A DNA stretch of 64,000 nt from Papiliotrema nemorosa (GCA_032158125.1 JASKOT010000027.1:62001-126000), one strand, 5' to 3'. Shown: positions 35,134 through 48,909, counted from the stretch's first letter. The notes: generated from the sequence alone by a model not told the origin. Numbers and translations: made by a program.

Positions 35134-37433
35134 ATGAGCACCAATAGACCCACTGCAGAGAGACACCAGAGTCAGAGTCATTCTGGGAAATACGGCTCGG
35201 ATGCACATTTGGTATACCACGATCAGACTTATGAGCCTGAACCGGCACATCGACTCCGGGACTTGTTTCGGCCATTTGTGATTAGACAATGGGTGGACGG
35301 TGTGAGTCAAGATCAAAGGCACAGAGTGGAGCTCATGGATAGGGCAAGATATATAGGGAGCCTTCACCGAGAGAGGTCCCGCGTGTAGAGCTATTCTTCG
35401 ACTTGTTGTTCGTCGCTGTTGTGCATCAACTAGGTGCGTTTTCGGGTTAGGTTGATGAATGCTCACAATCAGCGGAAGCAGCAGCGGGTAAGCTATGACA
35501 CCGGGGTGGAGTCTCACAGGTATAGAAGAACCGTCTGGTGCTGCTGTAGCGAGGTTCATCCTTACGTTCTGGCCCAGGTGCGTCGGGTTCACGACAAGGT
35601 CGGCTGATGGCAGTTGGAGTATATGGGAAGAAGCCAGGAAATACTCCAATGTGTCGGGCACGGATGATGTGAGTGCTCAATCATCCATCGAGATCCTTGC
35701 TTATGGAAGCTCTTGCATCGGATCTGGGTATTGGTCGGGATGATCTGTATCCTCGGATACTCGTGCAATGCCTCTGCGATAGAACTACACCCGACAGAAG
35801 AAGAGGAAGGGCTGGACCATACGGCTGTCCGAGCCGCTGTAGCCTTCTGGCTCATCATCAAGCTCTCCCGGGGTGAGTAATTGGCGACTGGACCGGGGTC
35901 CATGTGTAGAGTGGATGATGGCTGATCTCAGTGGTGGTGCTCTTCTTGTACGGTATCAAGCTGCCCCGATTCAGAACGGCTCAATGGTTGCAAGGTCTCG
36001 CGGTTCTCCTGCCCATGTTCATCTACTTTGTGCGTCAACTCTAAGCCTACTCTCCTTCACCTCGCCCAACCTCATACTCACATGCCATCTTCATGCTCAA
36101 GACTGAAGGTAGCCGCTTCTATTTGTCACCTCCCGAAAAGCCCAGATCATCCTCGCGACACTAGGCATAGTATTCGACATGTGTCGCCTAGACCTCATCT
36201 TTTTCAACATCCGCGGTAGACTACACATGCACAGGAGACGAACAGAAGATCCTACCTCTGTACCCAATACGATGCACTGGCACAAGATGCCTGAACTTCC
36301 TCAGGGATTCTTGATGCCTGCCATGTCTATCGAACATGCCATTGATCGGAATGGCGCCTTTGTCGTCATTGTCGTAAGCACCCTTTGTGTTGCTGAAAAG
36401 GAGGTGATGTAGCTGATGAATAGCTTGGAGAGCTTGTGTATGTTGTGCGAGAAGGGATGGGGAGGCTGATGTCTAGTATGAACTTGCTCTACATCGCTGC
36501 CAAAGGAGATATAGGCGCTTCAGCAAAGTTTGGTAGAGCTTCATTGGGTCTTATGGTTGCTTGGGCCCTGAACTATCTGTGAGTGAACGTCATCTCGACC
36601 AACGTTGCGAGCTGACATACTAGATACATGATACCCATGGAACCTAACAATCAATACGAACATGCCCTACGACGGTCCTGGTTATCAGGTATCAGCTTCT
36701 CCATGTGTGTACACACCTTTTTCCCCTTCGCTCACCATCCGCGCCAATTTGCGCCTATACTAAGCGTGTGTGAGAGTCTCGCTGAGATCAGCTTTCACTG
36801 GCCGCTATGTGCGAGTCTTGTCCTCGCCTCGGCTGCTTCTGGAGAAATGATGAAACACAACGAGGTGGAATCAGGCCTCGAATGGTGTGTCTCCATTCAC
36901 TCCATTGGGAATGGTTGATTGCTGATATTAAGGTACTGGGGAGGAGGTCTTGGTGCTGCAATGTTGTTCCTTACTCTTATTGAGCTCATTCATCGGGATA
37001 TGGCGCCCTGGCGGACAGCTCGTATTCCAAGAGTAAGTACGACTCGAGCGCACTGTTCCTCTCTTGCTCTCTCTCTCCCATGAAACCGGGACATATTGAG
37101 GCGCCAGAATGTACTAATGTCCAGCTCGTCCGGGCCGGTGTTTCCTTTGCGGCGGCTTTGGCCCTTTTGCTATTCCCAATCGGTTCACCTCACTTGTCCT
37201 CGACCGCCTTGTTTGGCGTCGCAGTAGCCATCACTTGGTTTGTCCTCATCGTACAGATCATCGGGATATTACCTCGACCCAGTGTTGCTAGAGCTTGGGA
37301 AGCAGAGGAAGAAGCGCAGCGAGCGGAAGATGGTGGGCTTGCTGAAGGCTCTGTGAGTCTGGCAAGAGCTAGAGACAGGGATGGAGAGGTCGAAGTGAGC
37401 AACGGTGAGAATGAGGTCAGCGCTGCAGCTTGA
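35134..37433 (+). CDS. LtrA-like multi-pass membrane protein
   Basis: Plus-strand gene of about ten short exons, ATG 35134 (MSTNRPTAERHQSQSHSGKY) to TGA 37431-37433. The diagnostic block is PRVELFFDLLFVAVVHQLAE in exon 2, the RxxELFFDLxFV signature of low temperature requirement A (LtrA) proteins. Further hydrophobic segments include AVARFILTFWP, AWILVGMICILGYSC, AVAFWLIIKLSR, VVVLFLYGIKLPRF, LGLMVAWALNYL and VSFAAALALLLFPIGSPHLS. The cytosolic tail (EEEAQRAEDGGLAEGSVSLA) is acidic. Bacterial members were named from Listeria; function in fungi is unknown. Some exon borders, such as the acceptor near 35340-35355, are ambiguous. Confidence 0.82.
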
Positions 37434-37612
37434 GAAAGAGTCAGGATGGGGGTCTTAGCCGAAAGAACCTTGTATCATACTGTGTATAACGATTTCAAGC
37501 TGCAAGGGACAAGGGTCGAAAATGCGTCGATATGCTTTTCTCCTTACACTTGTCTCGCCTCCACGCTGCCGAGTCCTCCGTGATGGCGAGAAGTCAGAGA
37601 AATTGCATTGAT

Positions 37613-39365
37613 TTACCACCCCCAACCATCTTCCGCCTCTCCCGACGCGCTCGATTTCAAGCTGTTTTGCGACTCGCTCGTCATGCGAGCCAAAGTCGGC
37701 TTCTGCGGCGTGAGAGCTTTCCCACCCATACTCTCTTCTCCATCAGACAGCAAGTCCTCCCTCGACAAGGGTCCCGCACCGCTCTCGGGCAGGCAGGTAC
37801 TCGTTCCTGCTTCTGGTGGAGAGGTTGAGTGAGGGCGACGTGGTAGTCTACTTGCATTGGCGGGCAGTGGCGGACTAGCCTGTTTTGCTCGGCTCTTACG
37901 ATCTTCCGGGCGTGATTGTGTATCCGGTGAGGGCGATGTCCATGGCAGAGACGCTGAGACCAGGCCTTTGAGACTCGACCTGAGTGTCAGTTTTACGAAG
38001 TTCACATCATTTGGTCCACGCCACACGTACATGTCAAACGAGGCACCCGCAGGATCCAAGGCGGCTCTATAGTCTCTTTCACTGTTCATGGACGCTTGAC
38101 CTTCCAAGGATTCATCCGAGGGCGTGCTCATCTTTGGGTCTTCCGGGACGCTACCCACCGCGGCCGCACTGACAGTCTTGACCAATTGGCCCCAGAACCG
38201 CTTACCCCCTTCTATCGCTTCGTTGGCGTAGATCTTCTCGGTAGGAAGGGGGATGTTGGATAAGAGTTGAACTATAGACTGGTCCAGGGACGGCAAAGGT
38301 GGAGCGAGTAGATGTTCAGAGCGGGAAGAGGTAGAGGTAGAGTCGGTGGAGAGGGAAGAGAGGTCGGAGGAAGTTGAAGAGGATAGAGATATCGATTGGA
38401 TAGATCGGTGGGTACCTCTTGTTGAGGTAGAGGAGGCTGAGGTGGAGCCTGATTGAGCGGTGGGCCGAATACGGGTGGTATGGTGTGGTGCTTGAGAGTG
38501 GGGACGAGTGAGTGGATTTGCCGACACCAGCGAGGTCCAGCGGGATTTGAGTTGAGCAAGGGAAGCTTCCTGCGCCGCGAGTTCTGCCCATGAGCACCGA
38601 CTTCGCTCTGTATTGACGCAGTCTGATCCAACAAGCAGATGATCGTAATGGTGCCTGGAGAGGAGGGACTTACCCTCTTTGAGCTCGTTGACCCTCCGCT
38701 CTTTCGCAGCGATCATGGTCAACAGCTCGCCGTGTCTATACATCAGCCTCGACATTCTTAAATGGGAGAACCCACTGTTCAAGCAATGTCTCGCCCTTCT
38801 TTCTCGTACCCCTTTCTTCCTTGACCACACCTTCTCCCGATCTGGCCGAGTCTGTACGACTACCCAGCCCTTGCTGAGCTTCAAAAGAGGTCCGGAGCGA
38901 TGATCTCGGCGTGGCTAACTCAATCGATCCTCTGTTCTGTTCTGCTCTTACATGCCCAGCTTGTGCATGTCCAGTTCCTGTTCCAGATAATGCGGGAGAG
39001 TAAGAGATGCTACTTCGCATACCTACGCTCCGTCTCGGTGTACTCGGTCCAGCCACGGGAGATCCGGGCGACACATCATCCCTTGGCGTGTAGGAGGACG
39101 GTCCGCCGATAAGCGAAAGTCTTTTGAGTCGAGAAGAGGTAGATACAGCTGGAACGGGGTCGGTGTTGCCTGACATGGTAGATGAGAGGGGTTGTCGTAT
39201 GGGATGTACGGATGTTCTGATCCTGGAGACCTGTGCGGGTGCTTCCAACCCTTTATGTTTCGTGTATCCCTTACCACGAGGCGTGTTGAGAGTGTATGTC
39301 CCGTCGTTCTCGCTATCGCTGCTGTATGGATGTGCGAGAGCGTCTGTAGTGTACAGCGAGGACAT
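37613..39365 (-). CDS. Ser-rich coiled-coil protein, unknown function
   Basis: Minus strand, three exons, ATG 39365 (MSSLYTTDALAHPYSSDSEN) to a stop at 37613. Exon 1 is Ser/Pro/Arg-rich, with many potential phosphosites (SSYTPRDDVSPGSPVAGPST). Splicing across a 40-nt intron and a second intron whose acceptor precedes AACTCGCGG joins HGELLTMIAAKERRVNELKE to ELAAQEASLAQLKSRWTSLV, making one continuous coiled coil. Exon 3 has a conserved-looking block (FWGQLVKTVSAAAVGSVPED) between disordered stretches and ends DGWGW. The layout resembles a group of fungal proteins of unknown function (DUF4048-like). I could not confirm that assignment. Confidence 0.68.
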
Positions 39366-39484
39366 CTTGATATGATTTATCGACGAGTGCAACGGTGGAC
39401 GAGGTGGTGAAAGGGTGGGTGGGATTGTTGTTGTCGTCGTCGCTCGACGCGCCTGTCTTTGCCTCGTCCCGCCACCCACCGACA

Positions 39485-39502
39485 CCCCCCCCCCCCCCCC
39501 CC
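39485..39502. repeat. poly(C)18 / poly(G)18 tract
   Basis: An uninterrupted run of 18 C on the plus strand, that is G18 on the coding strand of the coiled-coil gene, 120-137 bases upstream of its ATG. It follows a PTPPPP-like C-rich stretch. Confidence 0.9.
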
Positions 39503-39596
39503 ACACCCTCACCTACAGTTGATCCTCATGCATACATTTCGAGTCGTTACAATCATGCCAGATCTATCACTGTGTATGGATCTATTCAGTCGCGCA

Positions 39597-42649
<3,053 letters not shown>

Positions 42650-43448
42650 GACGGGTTATGGGTGAACAAAGCAACAAGGATGCCCAGGTCAGGAAGTAGA
42701 GGTTCAGTGCTTCCGACACGTCACTCGTCACGTGACACAATCACCGCCCAACCACCCAGGCGGGCTCATCACACACACATGCATGACTCTTCCCTCATCT
42801 TCATCTGCATAACTCGTATCAAACTTCAGTAGAGTACTGGATGCATGCGTGAGATCTTGGTTTGAATGTTGAGCGTGTGGGTAATTCGGAAAAGAGGTTA
42901 TGGGTCCCCACAAAGTGGCGACACCCTCCCCATCCTGAGGGGTTCTTTCTAATAAAGAATTAAATTAAAAATGGCGTAAGAGGGCAAAGTCAGCAGCCAA
43001 GGCAGCCCAACCAGCCGGTCGATCAAACATGTACCGTAATGGACAGAATCGCTGGAACCCCTCATGTATTCACTTCAATACGTCGAGGCCGTCGACGAGT
43101 TTGTTTTCATTGTGTCTGTGTTGTAGTGCAAAGTGTGAGATCTCCTCGCAGCGTACTTGGCCTCGGGGAAGCTCGACTTCGGATTGGCTGGGCCCAATGG
43201 GCCAATTGGGCGGCGGCCATGTCCGTTCACAAATACAAATCCCCGTTATTTGTAGAGTTAGTAACCAAAGATTTGTATTCCTTGCTCGTCGACCGTGGGA
43301 CTACTCTGCTCCCCTGCCCTCCGTCCACGCTCGACACGATGAGGACAACAAAGAGGCCTAGGCTACCCGTCCATGGCTGATCCCCGTCCCTCTCCGTCTT
43401 TTTTAAACTATTGGTGTTCGACCATATCTCTACCTGACCCCCATCACC
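42650..43448. promoter_or_regulatory. divergent promoter of HRD3 and the bZIP gene, with uORFs
   Basis: About 800 bases between the two starts. TCACGTGA at 42728-42735 is near HRD3. An AT-rich patch lies at about 42945-42975. Two overlapping upstream ATG frames (43029-43361 and 43039-43380, about 110 codons each) end before the bZIP ATG. The stretch 43229-43276 contains repeated ACAAAT/ATTTGT words that could pair into hairpins. Confidence 0.45.
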
Positions 43449-45446
43449 ATGGCAAAGGCCACCCCATCATCATCGAGTCGGAAGGCTTCTTCCAGCCAGC
43501 CCAAGGCTACAGCATCCCCTGCGACTTCCCATGATAGTGACCGTCTTGAAGGGGAAGAAGAACTGGACGAGGAGGCGTCTAGATTGGAAGAGAAACGCGA
43601 GAAGAACAGGATCAAACAACGTAATCTCCGAAGTGAGTCACTGCTACCCCTTTCTTATGACCCACCCGGTGAGTAGCCAGTGACTCACCCAACAGATCGT
43701 CGAGCACAACAGGTGGAAGACCTCGAATCCACCATCCAAGCCTCCCAGACCGAGATCAGCGCACTCAAAGCGACCATCTCTGCCTTGGAGAACAAGGAAC
43801 GATCCCTTATGGGGTGGATCCGAGACCTTGAAATGGTACTCTTAAACCGCTCACTAGGCAGAGAAGTAGAGCGTCTGAGGTCTACATGGGGTCAACAGGT
43901 TGACCTGGGCGTCAAGACGCACGACCCGCTTGCCACACTGGCCACGGCGGCGATGGCTTCACAACCCCCTCAACCTCATGTTCGCCCGCCGGTCAGACCA
44001 CCCTCGGCCTCGTCATGGGAGGGCAATGAGGCTTACCCATACCCCACGCCTGATCTTCCACAAGACCAGCACATGCCTCAAGCGCAGTATTGGCAAGAGG
44101 ATCGAAAGAGGAAACGACATGAAGGTCACTTCCCAGTCAGACCTCATGGTCCACCTCATCACCACCAAGCGGAGGTTTTACCTCCGATACGGATGTCGCA
44201 ATCGCTGCCCCCTCTCCACGCACAACACATCCAGCCGATATTGGCGCCTCGCGATTCAACTGCTCGACCCACACCGTCCACCGCGTCACACTCACACTCC
44301 ATCGGGTCGTCCCAATCCCTCTCGCAATACCACTACGAAGGAAGCTCACCTAAACGGTTGCAAATATCCAACCTTCTATCTCCCGCTGCGCCTGCCTCGC
44401 CGACCATGCACAGCGTAGACGTGATCAGCGAAGGCGATAGACGATGGAGCTCTGGAGACTTATCGGTGATTGATCATTCCTTGTCTTACCCCGATCTCGC
44501 TCGTCGCAATAGCGGTGAGCAAGGTCGCCATTCAGTCACTTCGCTGACTGGCTGGTCTTTCCCTCCGCATACATCACTATCTTCTTCATCTTCATCACAT
44601 TACCCTCCATCCATACCGCCATCCATCCCTTCATCTGTTCACTATGCCCCATCTTACACGCCGACCCACCCCCGACATTCCATATCAGCAGATCAAATCG
44701 TCGCCCCGTACGGCACATCCCCATATTCCACCCTCCCCGAAACTTTCACCCGAGGTATCCACCAAGGATACCCCACCTTTGCCCATCCCCCCATCGACGA
44801 CTCACACCTCCTCCCAGCGCCCTCGATTCCGCTCGACGTGAATGTTCCCCGGATCGACCTCCACCCCGCCATTCTCGCTTGTCGTTCACTACTCCTCTCC
44901 CTACTCCCTACGCCTCTACCATTTCGGCTTCCGCCACTTCCACCTTTGGAACCTGCACATCAAAAGCTGTTGTTGCTCGCTCTCACGGCACTGGTACCGC
45001 AGGCAGATCAATCCATGTTCCACCAGCGACAGCTCAAATTCATCCCCGCCGAAGACGCCAAACGGCTACTTCAATATCAGTCAGAACCCACTACCGCCGA
45101 TGCACGACTCATCTTATTCCCCATTGCTATCATGCGAGCAAAGATTGTCCAAGCATTACAAACAGGTCGAGAACCAGATATAACCAGATTCATCAATGAT
45201 ACCCTATGTCACGCTCGGATTTTCGGCGCGACGCTCGATCCCGATGCTTGGGAGATGCCGACGGAGTATTGGGACGTATGGGAGAGTTGGATCCCCCGAG
45301 GAAAGGCTTATTGTCACTCATTGAGCAAGTGGAGGAGGAGAGATGGACATAGAGGTGCGAGTGTATTGGAGATGATATTGGGTATGGAGAAGGATCACTC
45401 GAGGAGGACGGACCCGGTGGGGAAACCGCCTAATTGGACATTTTAG
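43449..45446 (+). CDS. bZIP transcription factor, 644 aa
   Basis: Two exons (43449-43632 and 43696-45446) join in frame. The basic region spans the intron: EKREKNRIKQRNLR, then NRRAQQVEDLE, giving the N-x7-R bZIP core, followed by a zipper (ISALKATISALENKERSLMG, then IRDLEMVL). The middle 350 residues are Pro/His/Ser/Gln-rich, a typical activation or disordered region. The C-terminal 160 residues (PRIDLHPAILACRSLLLSLL to EYWDVWESWIPR) form a folded-looking domain similar in placement to the DUF3425 tail of fungal bZIPs. Target genes are unknown. The last 69 coding bases plus 11 bases downstream recur at 46335-46414, next to the following small gene. Confidence 0.88.
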
Positions 45447-45457
45447 TGGAGTCGAGC
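45378..45457 (+). repeat. duplicated segment, copy 1 (bZIP 3' end)
   Basis: 80 bases spanning the bZIP C-terminus, its TAG and 11 bases beyond. It matches 46335-46414 at 76 of 80 positions without gaps, in the same orientation, at an offset of 957 bases. Confidence 0.92.
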
Positions 45458-45674
45458 AAGAGAGCCTTATAATGTAAATGAAGCCATGTGCTCCACCGAG
45501 CAAGTGACAAATAGCTGGGACACCGGTTTACCAATTCATGCTGACTCTGTGGTACACGTAGTACGTCCCAGAATGATTCCTTGCACAGGCATGAAGTGGA
45601 GCAATGACTTGTAAGAATGAGCTCAAGTACCAGCTGTGTCAAGCGCGCGAGCCCGAGCCCGAAGAACCAATATA

Positions 45675-45976
45675 CTATAATGAGTCGTCGATCTCTTCAG
45701 CTAACTTGCTGCAAGTATCAGCCGTATCTGTGCCATCTCCTGAGGTCGCCCGCTCGAGGTCCCCTGCAATCGACGCCACACTCCGTATATCACCCATTGT
45801 GGCTGTCCCGGACGACACCTTCTCATATAGCTCGATGCTCGTCATTTTTTTTCCGGATCCCACTCTTCAGGTGGTTTGGTCCGCATCCTTTCCAGGACAG
45901 TCTCCATATAGGACGTGATGGTGTATCCTAGGTTTGAGTGGGTTTGTGATCCATTGGAGTTCTGGTGTATGGACAT
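45675..45976 (-). pseudogene. small-family locus C, -1 shift at an A8 run
   Basis: ATG 45976 opens MSIHQNSNGSQTHSNLGYTI and runs through RTKPPEEWDPEKK to a TGA directly after eight A (plus-strand T8 at 45845-45852). One frame back, the same A run continues as KKMTSIELYEKVSSGTATMG, then DIRSVASIAGDLERATSGDG, ending KLAEEIDDSL at 45675. The second half aligns with locus D (DDIWFGASVAAQL). GAA AAA AAA TGA contains a perfect A AAA AAA heptamer. A homopolymer sequencing error, a recent deletion or programmed -1 slippage are all possible. TATAAA lies 86-91 bases upstream. Confidence 0.5.
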
Positions 45977-46061
45977 TGTGATCTCGCTTTGTAGTGTAAG
46001 ACGTGAAGAGTGTAAGTAAGGCGGTGAGAGATACTCAACAAGAGAGGGCAAGAGTTCTGCC

Positions 46062-46067
46062 TTTATA
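46062..46067 (-). promoter_or_regulatory. TATA box of locus C
   Basis: Minus-strand TATAAA, followed by GGCAG, 86-91 bases before the ATG at 45976. Confidence 0.5.
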
Positions 46068-46334
46068 GGGCTTTGAGCCGAGCAAGCATCGCCCAGGGTA
46101 CTCGCTTCTTGCCCTCCTGCATCAAAGGTTTGTCTTGCATCAATTTTCGCGAACATTCGATGCTTATCAAGGCGAAGGCTTGTACCTACTCTTGGGTCTT
46201 CGGCAGGAGTTGTCTTCAAAGGATCCTCTTCGTTTGCAGCGTGAGCCAAGAGAAATTCACGTGTAGAAGGCTGATTGACCGTTCCTGTGATAGGATAATG
46301 ACGCCCTCGGGCCGGTGTAAGGTAGATATCTGAT

Positions 46335-46414
46335 TTGGGTATGGAGAAAGATCACTCGAGGAGGACGGACCCAGTGGGGAAACCGCCTAATTGGACATTT
46401 TAGTGTAGCCGAGC
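46335..46414 (+). repeat. duplicated segment, copy 2 (relic of bZIP 3' end)
   Basis: Four mismatches in 80 against 45378-45457. It contains the relic bZIP stop codon but no open bZIP frame. It lies 204 bases before the 3' end of locus D, as copy 1 lies 218 bases before that of locus C. Confidence 0.92.
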
Positions 46415-46617
46415 GAGGGGCCTAATAAGAGAGAGGGCGAGATTCTGCTCTTATCCTCGTGGCGAGCAGGAGCAGGTTGGATATACCCTCGTCACCAAAT
46501 CATGCATCCTGCTCTTCGATATCTATTACTCACCCACAAGTCCTTCCCTTTCACAGCCATGAGTTAACTGGGTCTGTCCCGAAACTTGAGCTCTCCTGTG
46601 CTACCGCGCACAGAAGT

Positions 46618-46982
46618 TCAGCCTTGCTTTCCACTTGCCCAAGTCAGGAGGTCAATGGCTTTCAGTTGGTCAAAGACGAGCTGGGCATTTTCACAATGCT
46701 TGGTCAGTACATCGTCCTTGTTCGCTTCGCCAATCTGACTGAGCTGTGCAGCGACCGAAGCTCCAAACCAGATGTCATCATCACCGGTTGTCCGCCATTG
46801 ATGACATCTTTGTACACCCTGGTAGCTCTGTCGATGTCCTCCTGCTTCCAACCCTCAGTGACCTTGGTTCCGAGCGTCCCAAGAATGGCTGAAATCGAGG
46901 AGTGCCTCGTAGACTGCCCTCCGGTCGACGATGTGCCACTCGCCCACGCGGACGACGGGTTCTTGGAGGAAGACTTGGCCAT
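46618..46982 (-). pseudogene. small-family locus D, -1 frame break
   Basis: ATG 46982 starts MAKSSSKNPSSAWASGTSST and reads through EGWKQEDIDRATRVYKDVIN GGQPV (about 46780). That frame stays open but loses family resemblance. The resemblance resumes in the -1 frame as TGDDDIWFGASVAAQLSQIG and runs to a stop at 46618 (LLTWASGKQG). Read with the shift, the protein aligns with the intact locus E: GW near the middle, an aromatic residue about 12 on, then a second helix. No heptamer slippery site is seen at the break. Sequence error or decay is more likely here than recoding. Confidence 0.5.
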
Positions 46983-47070
46983 TGTGCTTGTTCCTATTGA
47001 ATATTGTATGGATTGTGAAGGGTTGTGAATGAGAGGTAGTTGCGAAGAAGGAGGCTGGCAACCACCAGGA

Positions 47071-47077
47071 TTATATA
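47071..47077 (-). promoter_or_regulatory. TATA box of locus D
   Basis: Minus-strand TATATAA, 89-95 bases before the ATG at 46982. Confidence 0.5.
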
Positions 47078-47368
47078 CGGCCCGGACGGGCTCGGCATAC
47101 GGTGCAAGACCCTGTCGTGCCTTCTTCCTCCCTTTTCGCAGTGAAAGGTTGTCGCGTCGAATGTTCCGTGATCGATAACAATTCGCATATGTGCCTATCT
47201 CCATTTCTCACGGAGGACTCAAGCATGTAAGGATCATTCTCATGTACAGCTTTACTTAAGGGAGATTCGCACACAGCAGACAGATCTATCGTCTCACATG
47301 AACGGATGTTGGCGCCCTTGAAACGGGCAAACTTGCTTAAATGACGCAACGTGGGCATGGTCACGCCT

Positions 47369-48031
47369 TTATATCGCTCTATCGACAGTCAAAGAGAAGG
47401 ACATGGAATCGCAAGTGCAACCAAGAGGGAATTGAGGAGCGATGAGGACTTTGTGAAAACATATCGAACCGCTGGGGTCACTCACGGATTGCCAGTCGCC
47501 ACTTGCGGCGTCGAGTGGGATAAACCTCTCATCCTTCAATGTAACAGGGAGTGAGTCTTGCAAATCGGCAGCTGTTACGATTGACCCTGACCCAGATTCA
47601 AGCGACTTTGCACTGTATGACTTATGATACGTATGATTCCTGCCGCAGAGATTGGCAAGATCGCGCTCGATACCCTGCACAGACTACGTCAAGGCTCCCA
47701 GACATCCCAGACTTTCCCATGCAGTCTTTTCGCCGCACTACAATGCCTGGTGATGTTGAGAGCAAAAAGGTGGTTGGAGCAAAAGCAACCATGAGCTTAT
47801 CCCCGCTCATCTCACTTGCTTCTTTCAGTGCTTGAGTCATTTCTGTGGCGTCCTGGATGTCAACGTGACGCGACCTTTGAGTATGTTCAAAGTGCAGCCG
47901 TTCAAAGATGCGCTATCTTTGTGCGTGATTTGCTCCAATTTGAGGGTGGTCTTGTCTGGAGTCTGGTCAAGCTTGCCTTCCCAGAGGATAGGATACTGGG
48001 TGGATGATCGGTCGTTTAATCTGTCGAGCAA
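47369..48031 (-). pseudogene. degenerate or multi-exon hypothetical locus
   Basis: Three open minus-strand frames lie end to end without a convincing intron pattern: 47837-48031 (TQYPILWEGKLDQTPDKTTL, then LEQITHKDSASLNGCTLNIL), 47622-47849 (QDATEMTQALKEASEMSGDK, then LMVAFAPTTFLLST) and 47369-47680. The first resembles the second half of a ubiquitin-like beta-grasp domain (LIxxGKxL, then a TLxL-type end), but weakly. Passing from the first frame to the second needs a -1 shift near 47860. A minus-strand TATAAA lies at 48235-48240 and another at about 47369-47375. I cannot give a function or a start. Confidence 0.25.
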
Positions 48032-48469
48032 TGGCAGGCAGAAAAGTTAAGACCAGGCATGATGGAAGGATCTTGGCTCTGGTTGGACAAGTACCTCATG
48101 AGAACGGAAGAATGATCTGGTGGATTGAGAAGAGCGGAAGAGAGACACAAGAGCACGGGCTGCCCGTTACAAGCTGTTACCTGTAATCAACGTTGTACCA
48201 TGCTATGAACATAGCATCAACTCCCCAAGAATGGTTTATAATTCCACAGACTAGACTAGCCCTTCACTTCGCCTTCTGACCGCGGCTGCAAGTGATTGGC
48301 AGAGTATGGGAATACTTCACATACTTGAAACGGGATTAGTCGTAGCTCAGACAATTCACACACTTTTGGGACAGAAGTCTCGGGGCGTCACCTTTCTAGC
48401 CTCAATCCAAGACAGGCGCACCTCTCATGTCATACATAAATATTCAGCGTCAGATCGATTGAGGGCCCC

Positions 48470-48814
48470 TCAACTGCCTCCCTCCTCGGCTGACTCATCG
48501 ATCAGCTCGAAAGCTTCGTCGAGAAACTCCCTGGCGTTGTCGAGATGCTGCCACAGCTCGTCCCCCTCGCTGTAAACCTGTCGAAGCGCTCCAATCACCA
48601 GACCTGCATCCACAAGTGTGCCCCGGGTGATCAAGGCCTGCGGGGTAGTCAGTGTTGTGAATGCTTCATTGGCCGTCTTTTTGAGATTTTGTGACCATCC
48701 CGACGGAGGATTAGCGCTGACTAGCGCATGGATGGACGCGAACGATGCGTCGTGAGTTGCAGAGAGGGAAGATCTGATCGTGCGCCTTCCCGTCGTTGAT
48801 GCTGAAGTGGACAT
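48470..48814 (-). CDS. small-family protein E, 114 aa, intact
   Basis: A single exon from ATG 48814 (MSTSASTTGRRTIRSSLSAT) to a stop at 48470. Residues 1-30 are Ser/Thr-rich. Residues about 35-110 are predicted helical: PPSGWSQNLKKTANEAFTTL, TRGTLVDAGLVIGALRQVYS, ELWQHLDNAREFLDEAFELI. It is the cleanest reference for the family because no frame break is needed. Loci C, D, F and G align with these helices. No signal peptide, membrane span or catalytic motif is seen. It may act as a small helical adaptor; that is only a guess from the architecture. Confidence 0.65.
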   Translation of the reverse strand: MSTSASTTGRRTIRSSLSATHDASFASIHALVSANPPSGWSQNLKKTANEAFTTLTTPQALITRGTLVDAGLVIGALRQVYSEGDELWQHLDNAREFLDEAFELIDESAEEGGS

Positions 48815-48909
48815 GCTCGTTTGCGAGAGTTGTTGACGCTGTACTCGAAATAGCAAATCTGGCGGGTGATTTGAAGAGGCAATGGTGAAGTTGCAATCCG
48901 GCTCATAGC

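Noticed and set aside
34343..35153. Long overlapping ORFs on both strands before the LtrA gene
   Set aside because: The translations look like shadow frames, none has a recognisable domain, and no consistent splice model was found.
37613..37900. Plus-strand ORFs (37532-37832) antisense to the coiled-coil gene
   Set aside because: They mirror the coding strand of a gene supported by splice logic and have no motif.
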